In this document: positions 34,184 through 42,913 of the stretch, in pieces
Layout of the letters: each line of letters starts with the position of its first letter
Numbering within the stretch: the first letter of the stretch is position 1
NCBI GenBank assembly: GCA_030015575.1
Contig: JASDDO010000016.1
Location: forward strand, 174,900,815 to 174,964,814
Source of the DNA: Agapanthus africanus
Lineage: Eukaryota > Streptophyta > Magnoliopsida > Asparagales > Amaryllidaceae
Direction: 5' to 3'
Length of the DNA stretch: 64,000 bases
The notes under the pieces: generated by a model
The model's input: the letters and a program-made list of their open reading frames with translations, nothing else
What the model was told of the DNA's origin: nothing
The model's database searches: none
Position numbers and translations under genes: made by a program

Positions 34184-35775
34184 CAGAATTAAATTCTGAA
34201 CGGCATTCAAATCTTTCCAAAGGAAAATGATTATTTGGAACAAATTGAATTAAAAATTTAAAGGTGATTAAATATCACCTATTTATGGAAAAATCTCGAA
34301 TTTGGAAAGATTTCCCCTTAAAATCTAACCGAAATAACAAAGGAAAATCTCTGGATTTAAAATCCAATGGTGAATAAAATTCACCTAATAATACAAAGGC
34401 CCAAACGAATGGTGAATACAAATCAAATCTCTCAATGAAAGATTCATCAAAAACTAATTGATTCTGCTGCTTCTCCTATAAATAGGAGCCAAGAGACACA
34501 CAGAGGGATATATATATGCAGAGGGATCGATAACATAGAGAGAAAAATAGAGCCTTGATACTTTGGAGGAATTTGGATCTTCTGCAAAAGAAAATCTTAG
34601 GTAAGAAAGGGAAGGCCTGAAAAGAGAATTTAATTCTCAACAGAGTTTAACTCTGATATTAAACAGAAGAACATAGTTCTTTCTTTAGTGGAGGATCTGT
34701 AAAGTGCACATCTCCCATTGAATTGAGAATTTAATTCTCATTGGGTTGAGATCCTGCCATGCAGATCCAAAGCATAGAGAGGGAATGAAAGCTTGAGAAT
34801 TTAATTCTCACAAAACTATAGGAATTTAATTCCTTTAAAATAAAATTAGGGTTTAACCCTATGTTATGGGAATTTAATCTGGGTTTAACCCTAGTTATGA
34901 ACTAAGTTCTGTTAAAATAACAGGAATTTAATTCCCTTAAGAAAGAAGAAATTAGAGTTTCACCCTATGAAAGAATCTCATTCCTCAGAATAATTCTCTA
35001 AAAGAGAGTGGGAACTTAATTCCTTAAAGTTGTTATTAGGGTTTAACCCTATGATAGAATGCAGTTCTTCACATATATGAGGAATTTAATTCCTACAGAA
35101 AATTCAGAGTTCAACTCTATCCCAGAATATAAATCTTCAGAAGGAAATAGGAATTTAATTCCTCAAAAAATTATTGTTAGGGTTCAACCCTGCGAAGAAT
35201 TTAATTCTTAAAGGGATTAACAGAAAAACATACAAGGAGGCAGGGTCACGTGCTACCACGTGACCCCCGAAAAGATCCACAGAAAAGGCCCTTTGAGGCA
35301 GTGCCACACGTGACCCTTGGCAGAAGCTTTAACATACAAGCACCAAGATGCCCATCACGTGACAGCATGTGATGCTCCAAAGTATTCAATGCTTTTGACA
35401 GAATAAAATAAAGGGAGGGTGCCCTCACGTGTTACCACGTGACCCCTCTTGCCTTAGTGTTTAACACTAAATTGGAACCCCTGAGCCCAGTGTTAAACAC
35501 TGTTTTGCCTTAGTGTTCAACACTAATTAAAGAGCTTTCTTGCAGTGTTTAACACTGAATTTCTTAGTGTTTAACTCTAAATTAAATCTCTATTGACAGA
35601 GTTTAACATTAATTTTCTTAGTGTTCGACACCAAATTAAAATCTCTGCCACCAGTGTTTAGCACTGATTATCTTAGTGTTTAACACTAATTTGAGATCCC
35701 TGTTGCTAGTGTCTAACACTGACTTCCCCTAGTGTTTAACACTAATTTGAACCCCCTGTTGCTAGCGTTTAACAC
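34184..35775 (+). repeat. Field of short palindromes of common design in the element D LTR
   Basis: More than twenty short inverted repeats with AT-rich centres, most of the form arm-TT-T-AA-arm. Examples: GAGAATTTAATTCTC (34624), CAGAGTTTAACTCTG (34641), GGAATTTAATTCC, AGGGTTTAACCCT (34849), and a closely spaced series of TTAGTGTTTAACACTAA and CAGTGTTTAACACTG units at 35453-35775. The arms differ but stay complementary. The 3' LTR repeats the field at about 52444-54035. Confidence 0.75.
34477..34484 (+). promoter_or_regulatory. TATA box of the element D LTR promoter
   Basis: TATAAATA within CTCCTATAAATAGGAGCC, downstream of the G-box cluster; the 3' LTR copy is at 52740-52747. It predicts transcription starting near 34510, so the later palindrome field is transcribed leader. 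Confidence 0.7.
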
Positions 35776-36075
35776 TAATTTCAGCCCAATTGGCTAAATA
35801 TCCAGAGGCAAAGCCTCTCCTCTAATGGACCAACAGAGGGCCAATATCCTAAACATGATTGGACTTAGCCCAAACTGGCCATAAGTCCTCAATTCAAATT
35901 CAACTGAGCCAACGGGCTCATAATATAATTAATTGGTCTTGGTTCCAAATTGGTCCAAAGATTATTTAATCTACCTCGGTTCAAGGGTACATCTCTTCAC
36001 TCCTTTGATACGTGGCGTTGTAATTCCTCAACGTCTTCAAAGAGGTGACGGGTCCCGATGACCACATATTGATAC

Positions 36076-36640
36076 GGACTGTGGAGTCCCTAAATCCACG
36101 GACTATGAGGTCCTTAACCTTGACCGTGATGTCTTAAAACTAACATCGGACTGTGGAGTCCCTAAATCCACGGACTATGAGGTCCTTAACCTTGACCGTG
36201 ATGTCTTAAAACTAACATCGGACTGTGGAGTCCCTAAATCCACGGACTATGAGGTCCTTAACCTTGACCGGGATGTCTTAAAACTAACTGTGGACTGTGG
36301 AGTCCTTAAACCCATGGACTATGGCGTCCTTAACCTTGACCGAGATGTCTTAAAACTAACTTTGGACTGTGGAGTCCTTAAATCCACGGACTATGACGTC
36401 CTTAACCTTGACCGAGATGTCTTAAAACTAACTTTGGACTGTGGAGTCCTTAAATCCACGGACTATGAGGTCCTTAACCTTGACCGCAACGTCTTAAAAC
36501 TAACATTGGATCGCAATGTTCTTAAACTACCTATGGACCGCAATGTCCTTAAACTACCTATGGACCGCAACGTCCTTAAACTACCCATTGACCGCAATGT
36601 CACTAAACTAAACAAAAGGGCTCCCTTAATTGCTCTATTG
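36076..36640 (+). repeat. 72-bp tandem array in the 5' LTR of element D
   Basis: Units of 72 bp containing GGACTGTGGAGTCCCTAAAT and GAGGTCCTTAACCTTGACCG, six copies followed by shorter units (ACCGCAATGTCCTTAAACTA). Homologous arrays lie at 49369-50275 inside the element and at 54329-54890 in the 3' LTR. Because 72 is a multiple of three, one frame stays open. Confidence 0.9.
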
Positions 36641-37157
36641 TAGGATCTAAACGATCCCGTTAAGTTGATCTTAGTCTGAAAATTAGACTAACGTATCCTT
36701 AACAAATGTTTAAGTCGATCTTAGTCTCGAATAAGGCTAATGTATCCTTAAACCCAAATCTAAGATAATACGGATTTGGACTAGTCCACGCCCTATGGGC
36801 GACGACATAACTCAGTCTCCGTATACAATCCACGGGCAACCAAACATAAAATAAACATACACGACACGAAGTGACCATCTGGAGAAGGAGAAAGTGGTTA
36901 CAGCGATGCAGTAGCGTAATTAACTGCAGGGGCTTGCGCCTGCATGGAAGAGCGTCCCCACAATCAAAAACCCCTCAAGCGAGGGGGAATCTGACGAAGT
37001 CTGCTACATCGGACGCATCCGTTTAAACCTTCGATATACGGTGCCATAAATCAACTTGGCATCTTCGGAGAGGTAGACGGATAGCACCAATTAGCATCTG
37101 CCCCGAGCCTCAGGCGAGACGACCACGCATCGCGCCGTCGTTCGGAGGGGAACAGAT

Positions 37158-37180
37158 TCTGGCACGCCCGGTGGGACCTT
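37158..37180 (+). other. Primer-binding region of element D
   Basis: TTCTGGCACGCCCGGTGGGA, starting two to four bases after the LTR end. The TGGCACGCCC..GTGGGACC form is characteristic of Tat-group elements as I know them. I cannot assign the tRNA with confidence. Confidence 0.7.
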
Positions 37181-37306
37181 TTCCTCTTTCCACTCCACAC
37201 TTCGTGTGTCGTGATTCGCGAACCAATCGCGGTTCACTAATGGTTGCCCTTGGGTTTCAAGGTACTAAAACTTGGCGTCTTGCTTATTTTAGAAAGCAAA
37301 GAATCG

Positions 37307-37891
37307 ATGACTTCTATTTGTACGAAATGCTCCAATCGCTCGGACTGCAATTGCAACCAACGCTCTGCCTCGCCAGGAGGTATGGCCTACGGACCCCAAG
37401 CTGCTTGGCTATTCACAATGCCCGTGGAACAGGTCACTCGATCCACCACAAGATTGTTTTTTGGGACCATGCTCCCGCCGACAAGCTTCACCGCTCCAGT
37501 GCTGACAACGGAAGCTCCCAATAAGTCGGTCTTTGATCGTCTTACCCCTGCCGCGGCCCCTCTCAACGGGTCGCCCAACACCAGTGCCTCGTTCTTCTAT
37601 AGATTGGGCCAGAACTCCTGTGGACCTGCAATGGGGCCTACAATCCCAGAGAAGGCTGCTTCTAAGAAAGTGACCGGTCCTGCTCCTGAAGACGTCAAGG
37701 CGGCTTCCCCTGCCAAAAAGTCGGTCTTTACAAGATTGACGGCTCCAGCTCCCGCTCTTGCTACCCAAAGGACATCGGTCTTTGACAGGCTGACACTAGC
37801 AGCGACCCCCCACCTACACAGGGGGCAAGACGAGACTATCGCCCTCACCAAGCCGGTTCCATCAGCACGATACGCTCGACGTCGTTACTGA
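37307..37891 (+). CDS. N-terminal extension of element D gag, ends at an in-frame TGA
   Basis: The frame is the same as all later gag-pol segments. The first ATG in it is at 37307 and gives MTSICTKCSNRSDCNC, a Cys-rich start. The segment carries a repeated KSVFDRL motif (KSVFDRL, KSVFTRL, TSVFDRL). Comparable extra coding upstream of gag is known in Tat-group elements; its function is unknown. It ends at TGA (37889-37891), and the frame continues at once into RRVRKAGG of the gag segment. Whether the stop is read through or a decay mutation cannot be decided here. Confidence 0.65.
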   Translation: MTSICTKCSNRSDCNCNQRSASPGGMAYGPQAAWLFTMPVEQVTRSTTRLFFGTMLPPTSFTAPVLTTEAPNKSVFDRLTPAAAPLNGSPNTSASFFYRLGQNSCGPAMGPTIPEKAASKKVTGPAPEDVKAASPAKKSVFTRLTAPAPALATQRTSVFDRLTLAATPHLHRGQDETIALTKPVPSARYARRRY

Positions 37892-39631
37892 CGCCGAGTG
37901 AGGAAGGCCGGAGGCAACTCCCCTTCTGGGCTAACTCCTCCAGCCCCGATGGCAGAAGTTAATGCTGCTGTTCCAACTGGGAACAGCTTTGAGATGCTAA
38001 ATAAGGTGCGTAGGAATTCTCCTACCGCGGCGCTAAAGAAGTCTCCCCATCCGCTAAAAAGGGCTATAGAAGTAAAGCCAGAACAGCCCCAATCTCCTCA
38101 ACGGCTGTCCTCCCGAATCTATAAAGTCTGGCAGCAGGCCCGAGACTCGATGATCGATCCAAATTTCTCCTGCCAGCACAAGAAGCTGAAAATCCGACAG
38201 GAAGCCAGTCACCAGGCTAAGCCACGAAAAGCTGTCTGGGTGCCCACCTCAACGGCCCCCTCAACTTCCACTGCTCATAAAGAGAGGAGGCCGGAGAAGA
38301 TCCTCGGGCCTGCAACGAGAGCTAAAAGCGCTGAACCCAGACGCCCTAAGCCTGGGGGCAGGATGGTCCATACTGTATACATGGCGTCGGTGAAGGAAGA
38401 CAGCCGTGCGTCTACAGGCCATAGACCGCTTACACGGTCAGTAACCAAAGCTCAGGAGCAACAGCAAAAGCTCCAGGAAATGATGATTGCAATGGCCGCG
38501 CTTACTGGGCCGAAAGAAAGCCCCGAGGCTTCCTCGGATCAGCAACAAGAACAGGAAACTGACGCTGTGTTCCTTCAGAGAATATCGGAAAAGAAAGATA
38601 AAGAGGCTGCGGAACAAGCGGCCAATATAAAGCAGATAGCCCACTTATTCCAGGACATGGTGGGAATGATGATCCAACAAGACCCACCTGCTGAGGATCC
38701 TCCGATCGTCCTTGAAGACGACAGGGGAGAAACATCAAATCCACCACCGTCTCTCTCAACGGCCAAGGAGGAGACAATCTCTAAGGCTGACTTGGACGAC
38801 TATATAGCCCAGCAAATCCGGGTTCATCAAGCGACTGAGGCAGTTGGTCAAGTCGTAAAAACGGGGCGGCCGTATCCAAGCTGGTACGACCAAATCAAAT
38901 ATCCGCCGGGTTATACAATACCAAAATTCCACGTGTATAAGGGGACCGGCAATCCCCATCAACATGTTGCCCAGTTCAGGGCGCTTTGTGGTAACACTGG
39001 TGGCGACGATAAACTGTTGCTTCGCCAATTCGTGGGCAGCTTATCAGAAACGGCGTTCGAATGGTATTCGGAACTCCCGAACGATTCTATCAAGACGTTC
39101 GCTGAAATGGAATTGCTATTGACTCAGCGATTCGCGAGCGCCAGCGAACGCACTCCAATAACGGCATTGATTAATGCCAGGGTAAAATCAGGCGAAACGT
39201 GGGTCCAGTATGCTATACGCTGGCGAAATTTGTGGTCGAAATGCGAACAACGCATTGAGGAAGCGCCCGCGGTGGGCATGTTTGTGGGAGCCCTAGAACC
39301 TCATGCAACCATCTCCCAATTTATGATGTTCTTTAAGCCGACCACGTTTGAGGCTTTGATCGACAAGTTGGCCCAGATGGACCAGATGGGTCACAGACCG
39401 TCTCCTCCAAAGCTGGAGCCTCGGAGTGACAAGGGTAAAGGAAAGGCGACCTTCGTCGCGAATGCTCAGCAGCAACCAACTGCCCCAAAGATGGCGGATC
39501 AACTGGAAGAAAGACGCCGGTATTATAATGAGAAGATGAAGCGCCCCTACTCGTTCCCGCGGGATAAGACAAAACGGTTATTCGAGCTGGCAGTACGCAA
39601 CAGACTTATAAACCTGCCAAATCCAAGGTGA
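37892..39631 (+). CDS. gag: Gag of element D (capsid domain), ends at an in-frame TGA
   Basis: About 577 residues in the common frame. A basic, proline-rich N-terminal half is followed by a retrotransposon gag (capsid) domain around residues 325-495: PSWYDQIKYPPG, YKGTGNPHQHVAQF, FVGSLSETAFEWYSELP, LLLTQRFAS and VQYAIRWRNL are typical. It forms the particle shell. The end, YSFPRDKTKRLFELAV, recurs at 42748-42795 before another knuckle module. The start is unclear: the segment after the TGA has no early ATG (one occurs at PAPMAEVN), so translation probably comes from upstream. It ends at TGA (39629-39631). Confidence 0.85.
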   Translation, partial: RRVRKAGGNSPSGLTPPAPMAEVNAAVPTGNSFEMLNKVRRNSPTAALKKSPHPLKRAIEVKPEQPQSPQRLSSRIYKVWQQARDSMIDPNFSCQHKKLKIRQEASHQAKPRKAVWVPTSTAPSTSTAHKERRPEKILGPATRAKSAEPRRPKPGGRMVHTVYMASVKEDSRASTGHRPLTRSVTKAQEQQQKLQEMMIAMAALTGPKESPEASSDQQQEQETDAVFLQRISEKKDKEAAEQAANIKQIAHLFQDMVGMMIQQDPPAEDPPIVLEDDRGETSNPPPSLSTAKEETISKADLDDYIAQQIRVHQATEAVGQVVKTGRPYPSWYDQIKYPPGYTIPKFHVYKGTGNPHQHVAQFRALCGNTGGDDKLLLRQFVGSLSETAFEWYSELPNDSIKTFAEMELLLTQRFASASERTPITALINARVKSGETWVQYAIRWRNLWSKCEQRIEEAPAVGMFVGALEPHATISQFMMFFKPTTFEALIDKLAQMDQMGHRPSPPKLEPRSDKGKGKATFVANAQQQPTAPKMADQLEERRRYYNEKMKRPYSFPRDKTKRLFELAVRNRLINLPNPR

Positions 39632-40141
39632 CCGCCGCAACCCACTGAGGTGAATAACCCCAACTATTTCCCTTACCATCAAACGGTAAGCCATCCGATT
39701 GAGGATTGCTTCGTTTTCAAAGGATGGATTGAAGATCAATACCTCCAGGGGAAGTTCGTACTATCCGAAAAGTGGAGGGTGAATCCGCCACAAGCGCATA
39801 CTCTTAAGAGAGCAGATACACCGGGGGCAACCTGTTCCTTTATTGAGGAAGCTCCATGGGAGGTTGTGCTGTCAACTAAAACCAAAAGAATGCTGAAGGA
39901 CCTTCATGCGTGCCCGACAGTCGAATGGAAGGACCCGCTGGAACCCCAGATCATTGAAGGAATGCTGAGGCCGCGCCCAACTACAAAAAGCGGTGGTGAT
40001 GGCCCAAGTACTCATGCCCTACCGTCAAAATCTTCGAAGAAAAAGAAGAAGAAATATAAGAAGCCCGTGAAGCCTGGAGACAAGCGCACGAACTTGCAGA
40101 AGCAAATCGACACGCTGGAAGAGTACAATCAAAAGGCGTGA
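39632..40141 (+). CDS. Gag C-terminal segment of element D with degenerate CHHC knuckle
   Basis: Same frame as gag, between TGA codons at 39629 and 40139. It contains NYFPYHQTVSHPIEDC, matching the C-x2-H-x4-H-x4-C knuckle repeated later but with Phe in place of the first Cys. The rest is charged (KKKKKYKKPVKPGDK) and may bind nucleic acid. No start codon of its own is convincing: the first ATG lies inside the conserved module. Confidence 0.65.
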   Translation, partial: PPQPTEVNNPNYFPYHQTVSHPIEDCFVFKGWIEDQYLQGKFVLSEKWRVNPPQAHTLKRADTPGATCSFIEEAPWEVVLSTKTKRMLKDLHACPTVEWKDPLEPQIIEGMLRPRPTTKSGGDGPSTHALPSKSSKKKKKKYKKPVKPGDKRTNLQKQIDTLEEYNQKA

Positions 40142-42913
40142 ACTCCTGTCACGTTACAAGAGTTCCTCAACCACATCTTTCAAGAGGAAGATGATGGAGA
40201 GAGTTCGTCGGATGAATCCGAGGGATATATGGCAAGTTGTAACGTAATCTCCCACTCGTATACCGACGATGAAAAAACTCCTAGCACTAAGAAACTGGGG
40301 ACAGAGCCTGAACCAGAGCTTGTGTGGCCAACAGATGAAATGATCGACGCCTTTCCAGACGAGATTCGTCTGAAGAGTAAAGCGGATCAAGAGCGTGAGA
40401 TGGCCGCATCGGAAGAAGCCAAATGCAGGCGACCAAACGAAAGAGTTGAAGTACTCCCGCCAGATCGAAAGGCATCCGAAGCAGACAAAAAGATATTCAA
40501 GACGAGGAAAAGGTTTGCCAAAGCCATGTCAATGGGAATGAAGCTACCACCCTCGGAAGAAAACCCGCTCAATGGGGCGGAGAAGCACCCTAATTATTGC
40601 GCATATCATCGGAAAATTTCACACCCTACGGAGGAGTGCGACGCCTTTAGGATATGGTGGCAGGGATATGTTGCTCATCGGCAACATTTTAAGCGCATGA
40701 AACGCAAGACTCGTAGGGAACGGAGAAGTACTGCCGACGGGCACAACAGAACTACTGGAAACTATTACATGGTTAACGCTGGAGGGTCACATATTCTCAC
40801 CTTCGAGAGCGACTCTGATGAAGAAATGGCTCTGGGCCCTCTCTTCAAAGAATCCGTTTTAGGGAAAGAGGAAGAACCAGAAGCCTGCGAAAACATTCAG
40901 CTGCGCAATCGTACGCTCCCGGAAAAGAATCTCGGGCCCGCAAATAGAAAAAATAAGGGAAAGGAGAAGGTCACTGAGGATATCGCCTTAGATGACCAAG
41001 TCATGAAAGAGCTGACTGCCAAGGACCCTCCCAGGAAGGGTAAGGTGGACTACAACATCTTGGCGCACCTAAGGAAGCTACCTTCTCAGCTCAGCATTCT
41101 CGATGCCCTCCTATTATCCAAAGAAGCGCGAGACTCATTAATCAAGGTGTTACAAGAGCCCGAGCAATTCCAAGCCTTCCTCGCCGCGGAAAGGATGAAG
41201 GATGAACTGGAAGAAGTGCACACGGCCGACATCACTTTCGGTGACGAAGACCTTCTCCTCGGGACGAGCGACCACAACCGTCCCCTATATATCTCTGGAT
41301 ACTGCCATGATATCAAGATAGGCAAGATCCTGGCGGATAATGGATCCTCCGTCAATCTCCTTAATGTTCGGGTGTTGAAGGAAATCTGCATGAGCGTACA
41401 ACATCTCTCCCGTGACAAAATTACCATCTCTGGTTTCGACTCCCAGTCATCATGGACTCTCGGATCTGTAATACTAACATTACGCTTCGGACTGCTCGTC
41501 ACGGACATCAAGTTCCACGTCATTGACGCCAAGACCTGCTACAACGCCTTGCTCGGTCGTCCTTGGTTACACGAGTACAACATCATCCCTTCTACACAGC
41601 ATCAGTGTATGAAGTACTTCAAGGATGGTTTTGAGTATACCGTAACAGGTGAGCTGAACCCATTTACTGTGAACGAAGTCCGTAAGTACGAAGATGCAAA
41701 GTACTTTTTGCTAGACTTCGAGGATACAGAAAAGTGTCGCAAGCCGGAGAACAAAGTCGTCGCCACCATCCCTGTTTTCGGGAGCGATACCGAAGAAGAA
41801 GAAGAGATAGTTTATGCTGGGCCGTCTCGACGCAACAACCCGGGAACGTCCGCCCCCATGTTGATCTTCGGAAGTGACTCGGAAGATGAAGTTAATGTCG
41901 TGTTCTCCAGTCGGCCGTCAATACAAGCATCCCCTAGTGATGATCAGAGTTTGCGAATCACCATGGTGCCACGGAAACACTATAAGGATCTTGACGCACT
42001 TCAAGCTCACAATGTGCAGGACCTGCAGACGTTTTACGTCCCTCCCAGGCGAAAGGGTGAAAAGGTGATCCTATTCTACCAATCCGCAGAAACGAGAGTG
42101 GAGAAAGAGATATGGCATGGCGCGGACGCTACACTCGACAGGCTCCAGCCCATCCGTTTGCCCCGATATTACACAAATGGACTAAAGAGGCTTTTGAAGC
42201 GCCAAGGAATACCCTTAAAACAGACTGTTCGGCAAACTCGGTTCTACAACAAGATTTGGAATGTCCCTGGGACTCAGCGCAAATTGCCCAACGGGAGAAT
42301 GGAAACGCTTGGGCTTGGATATGTGAGATCCGACAAACGGGAGCGAGCCCACGGCAGCTACGCCATATATAACTTCGATGAGGAGGAAAATGCCCTGTCC
42401 ACCAATGCCAACCCTTCATCAAAACTAGATCCCGCAATCGAAGTGTCGAGTCCGTCATTTGAAGAACAAGTGGACAAGCTTATCAGGAAAGCAGGTCAAA
42501 AGGCTCGGGAAGACCACAACCGCGAGATGGCCATCTACGAGAAGGCCAGGACGCAACGTCTGTTTCAACAGGCTGCAAAAGAAAAAGATGCTCCTCCCTG
42601 TCAACCCGTCGTACAAAAGGCCCGACGCAGAGGCAGAAATAAATCAAGAAGCGGAAAGAAGAGACGACGACAACGACGCAGGATTAGAGAGTTACGTGAT
42701 CGAGTATTGCGCGGCCCGGATTTGTCCCTCGTGAAGAAGACGAGTCGAGCGTATTCCTTCCCCCGAGACAAGACGAAGAAGTTACTCGAGCTCGCTATAA
42801 AACATCAAATGATCGCACTTCCGGAGTCTAAGCACCCTGAGCAAGTTAACGAAGTTTCTTATCCGGGCTATTGCTCTTATCACCGAGCCATAGGACACCC
42901 TATCGAAGACTGA
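40142..42913 (+). CDS. Gag knuckle and aspartic protease segment of element D, ends at an in-frame TGA
   Basis: Counting from the ATG at 40229: a complete C-x2-H-x4-H-x4-C knuckle at 124-137 (YCAYHRKISHPTEEC); a retropepsin around 355-460 with catalytic D370 in LADNGSSVNLL and the supporting YNALLGRPWLHEY; an Arg-rich segment; then YSFPRDKTKKLLELA and a third knuckle, YCSYHRAIGHPIED, cut by TGA (42911-42913) exactly where the last Cys should be. The protease cleaves the polyprotein. DNG in place of DTG or DSG is seen in plant Ty3 elements. A basic stretch near 42620-42700 may bind nucleic acid. Confidence 0.85.
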   Translation, partial: TPVTLQEFLNHIFQEEDDGESSSDESEGYMASCNVISHSYTDDEKTPSTKKLGTEPEPELVWPTDEMIDAFPDEIRLKSKADQEREMAASEEAKCRRPNERVEVLPPDRKASEADKKIFKTRKRFAKAMSMGMKLPPSEENPLNGAEKHPNYCAYHRKISHPTEECDAFRIWWQGYVAHRQHFKRMKRKTRRERRSTADGHNRTTGNYYMVNAGGSHILTFESDSDEEMALGPLFKESVLGKEEEPEACENIQLRNRTLPEKNLGPANRKNKGKEKVTEDIALDDQVMKELTAKDPPRKGKVDYNILAHLRKLPSQLSILDALLLSKEARDSLIKVLQEPEQFQAFLAAERMKDELEEVHTADITFGDEDLLLGTSDHNRPLYISGYCHDIKIGKILADNGSSVNLLNVRVLKEICMSVQHLSRDKITISGFDSQSSWTLGSVILTLRFGLLVTDIKFHVIDAKTCYNALLGRPWLHEYNIIPSTQHQCMKYFKDGFEYTVTGELNPFTVNEVRKYEDAKYFLLDFEDTEKCRKPENKVVATIPVFGSDTEEEEEIVYAGPSRRNNPGTSAPMLIFGSDSEDEVNVVFSSRPSIQASPSDDQSLRITMVPRKHYKDLDALQAHNVQDLQTFYVPPRRKGEKVILFYQSAETRVEKEIWHGADATLDRLQPIRLPRYYTNGLKRLLKRQGIPLKQTVRQTRFYNKIWNVPGTQRKLPNGRMETLGLGYVRSDKRERAHGSYAIYNFDEEENALSTNANPSSKLDPAIEVSSPSFEEQVDKLIRKAGQKAREDHNREMAIYEKARTQRLFQQAAKEKDAPPCQPVVQKARRRGRNKSRSGKKRRRQRRRIRELRDRVLRGPDLSLVKKTSRAYSFPRDKTKKLLELAIKHQMIALPESKHPEQVNEVSYPGYCSYHRAIGHPIED

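Larger units (their letters stand above)
33785..37154 (+). repeat. 5' LTR of element D (3370 bp)
   Basis: Runs from TGTTTCCTGA to GGGGAACA. From left to right it holds CACGTG clusters (33825-34160), a TATA box (34477-34484), a field of short palindromes (34180-35175), a second CACGTG group (35244-35445), a TTAGTGTTTAACACTAA-type series (35453-35775), and a 72-bp tandem array (36076-36640). The small open frame at 36290-36643 is only a reading of that array. Confidence 0.93.

Noticed and set aside
34510-35775. Foldback transposon or MITE cluster
   Set aside because: The palindromes are only about 13-17 bp each, have no target duplications, and occur identically placed in both LTRs of element D, so they are part of that LTR.
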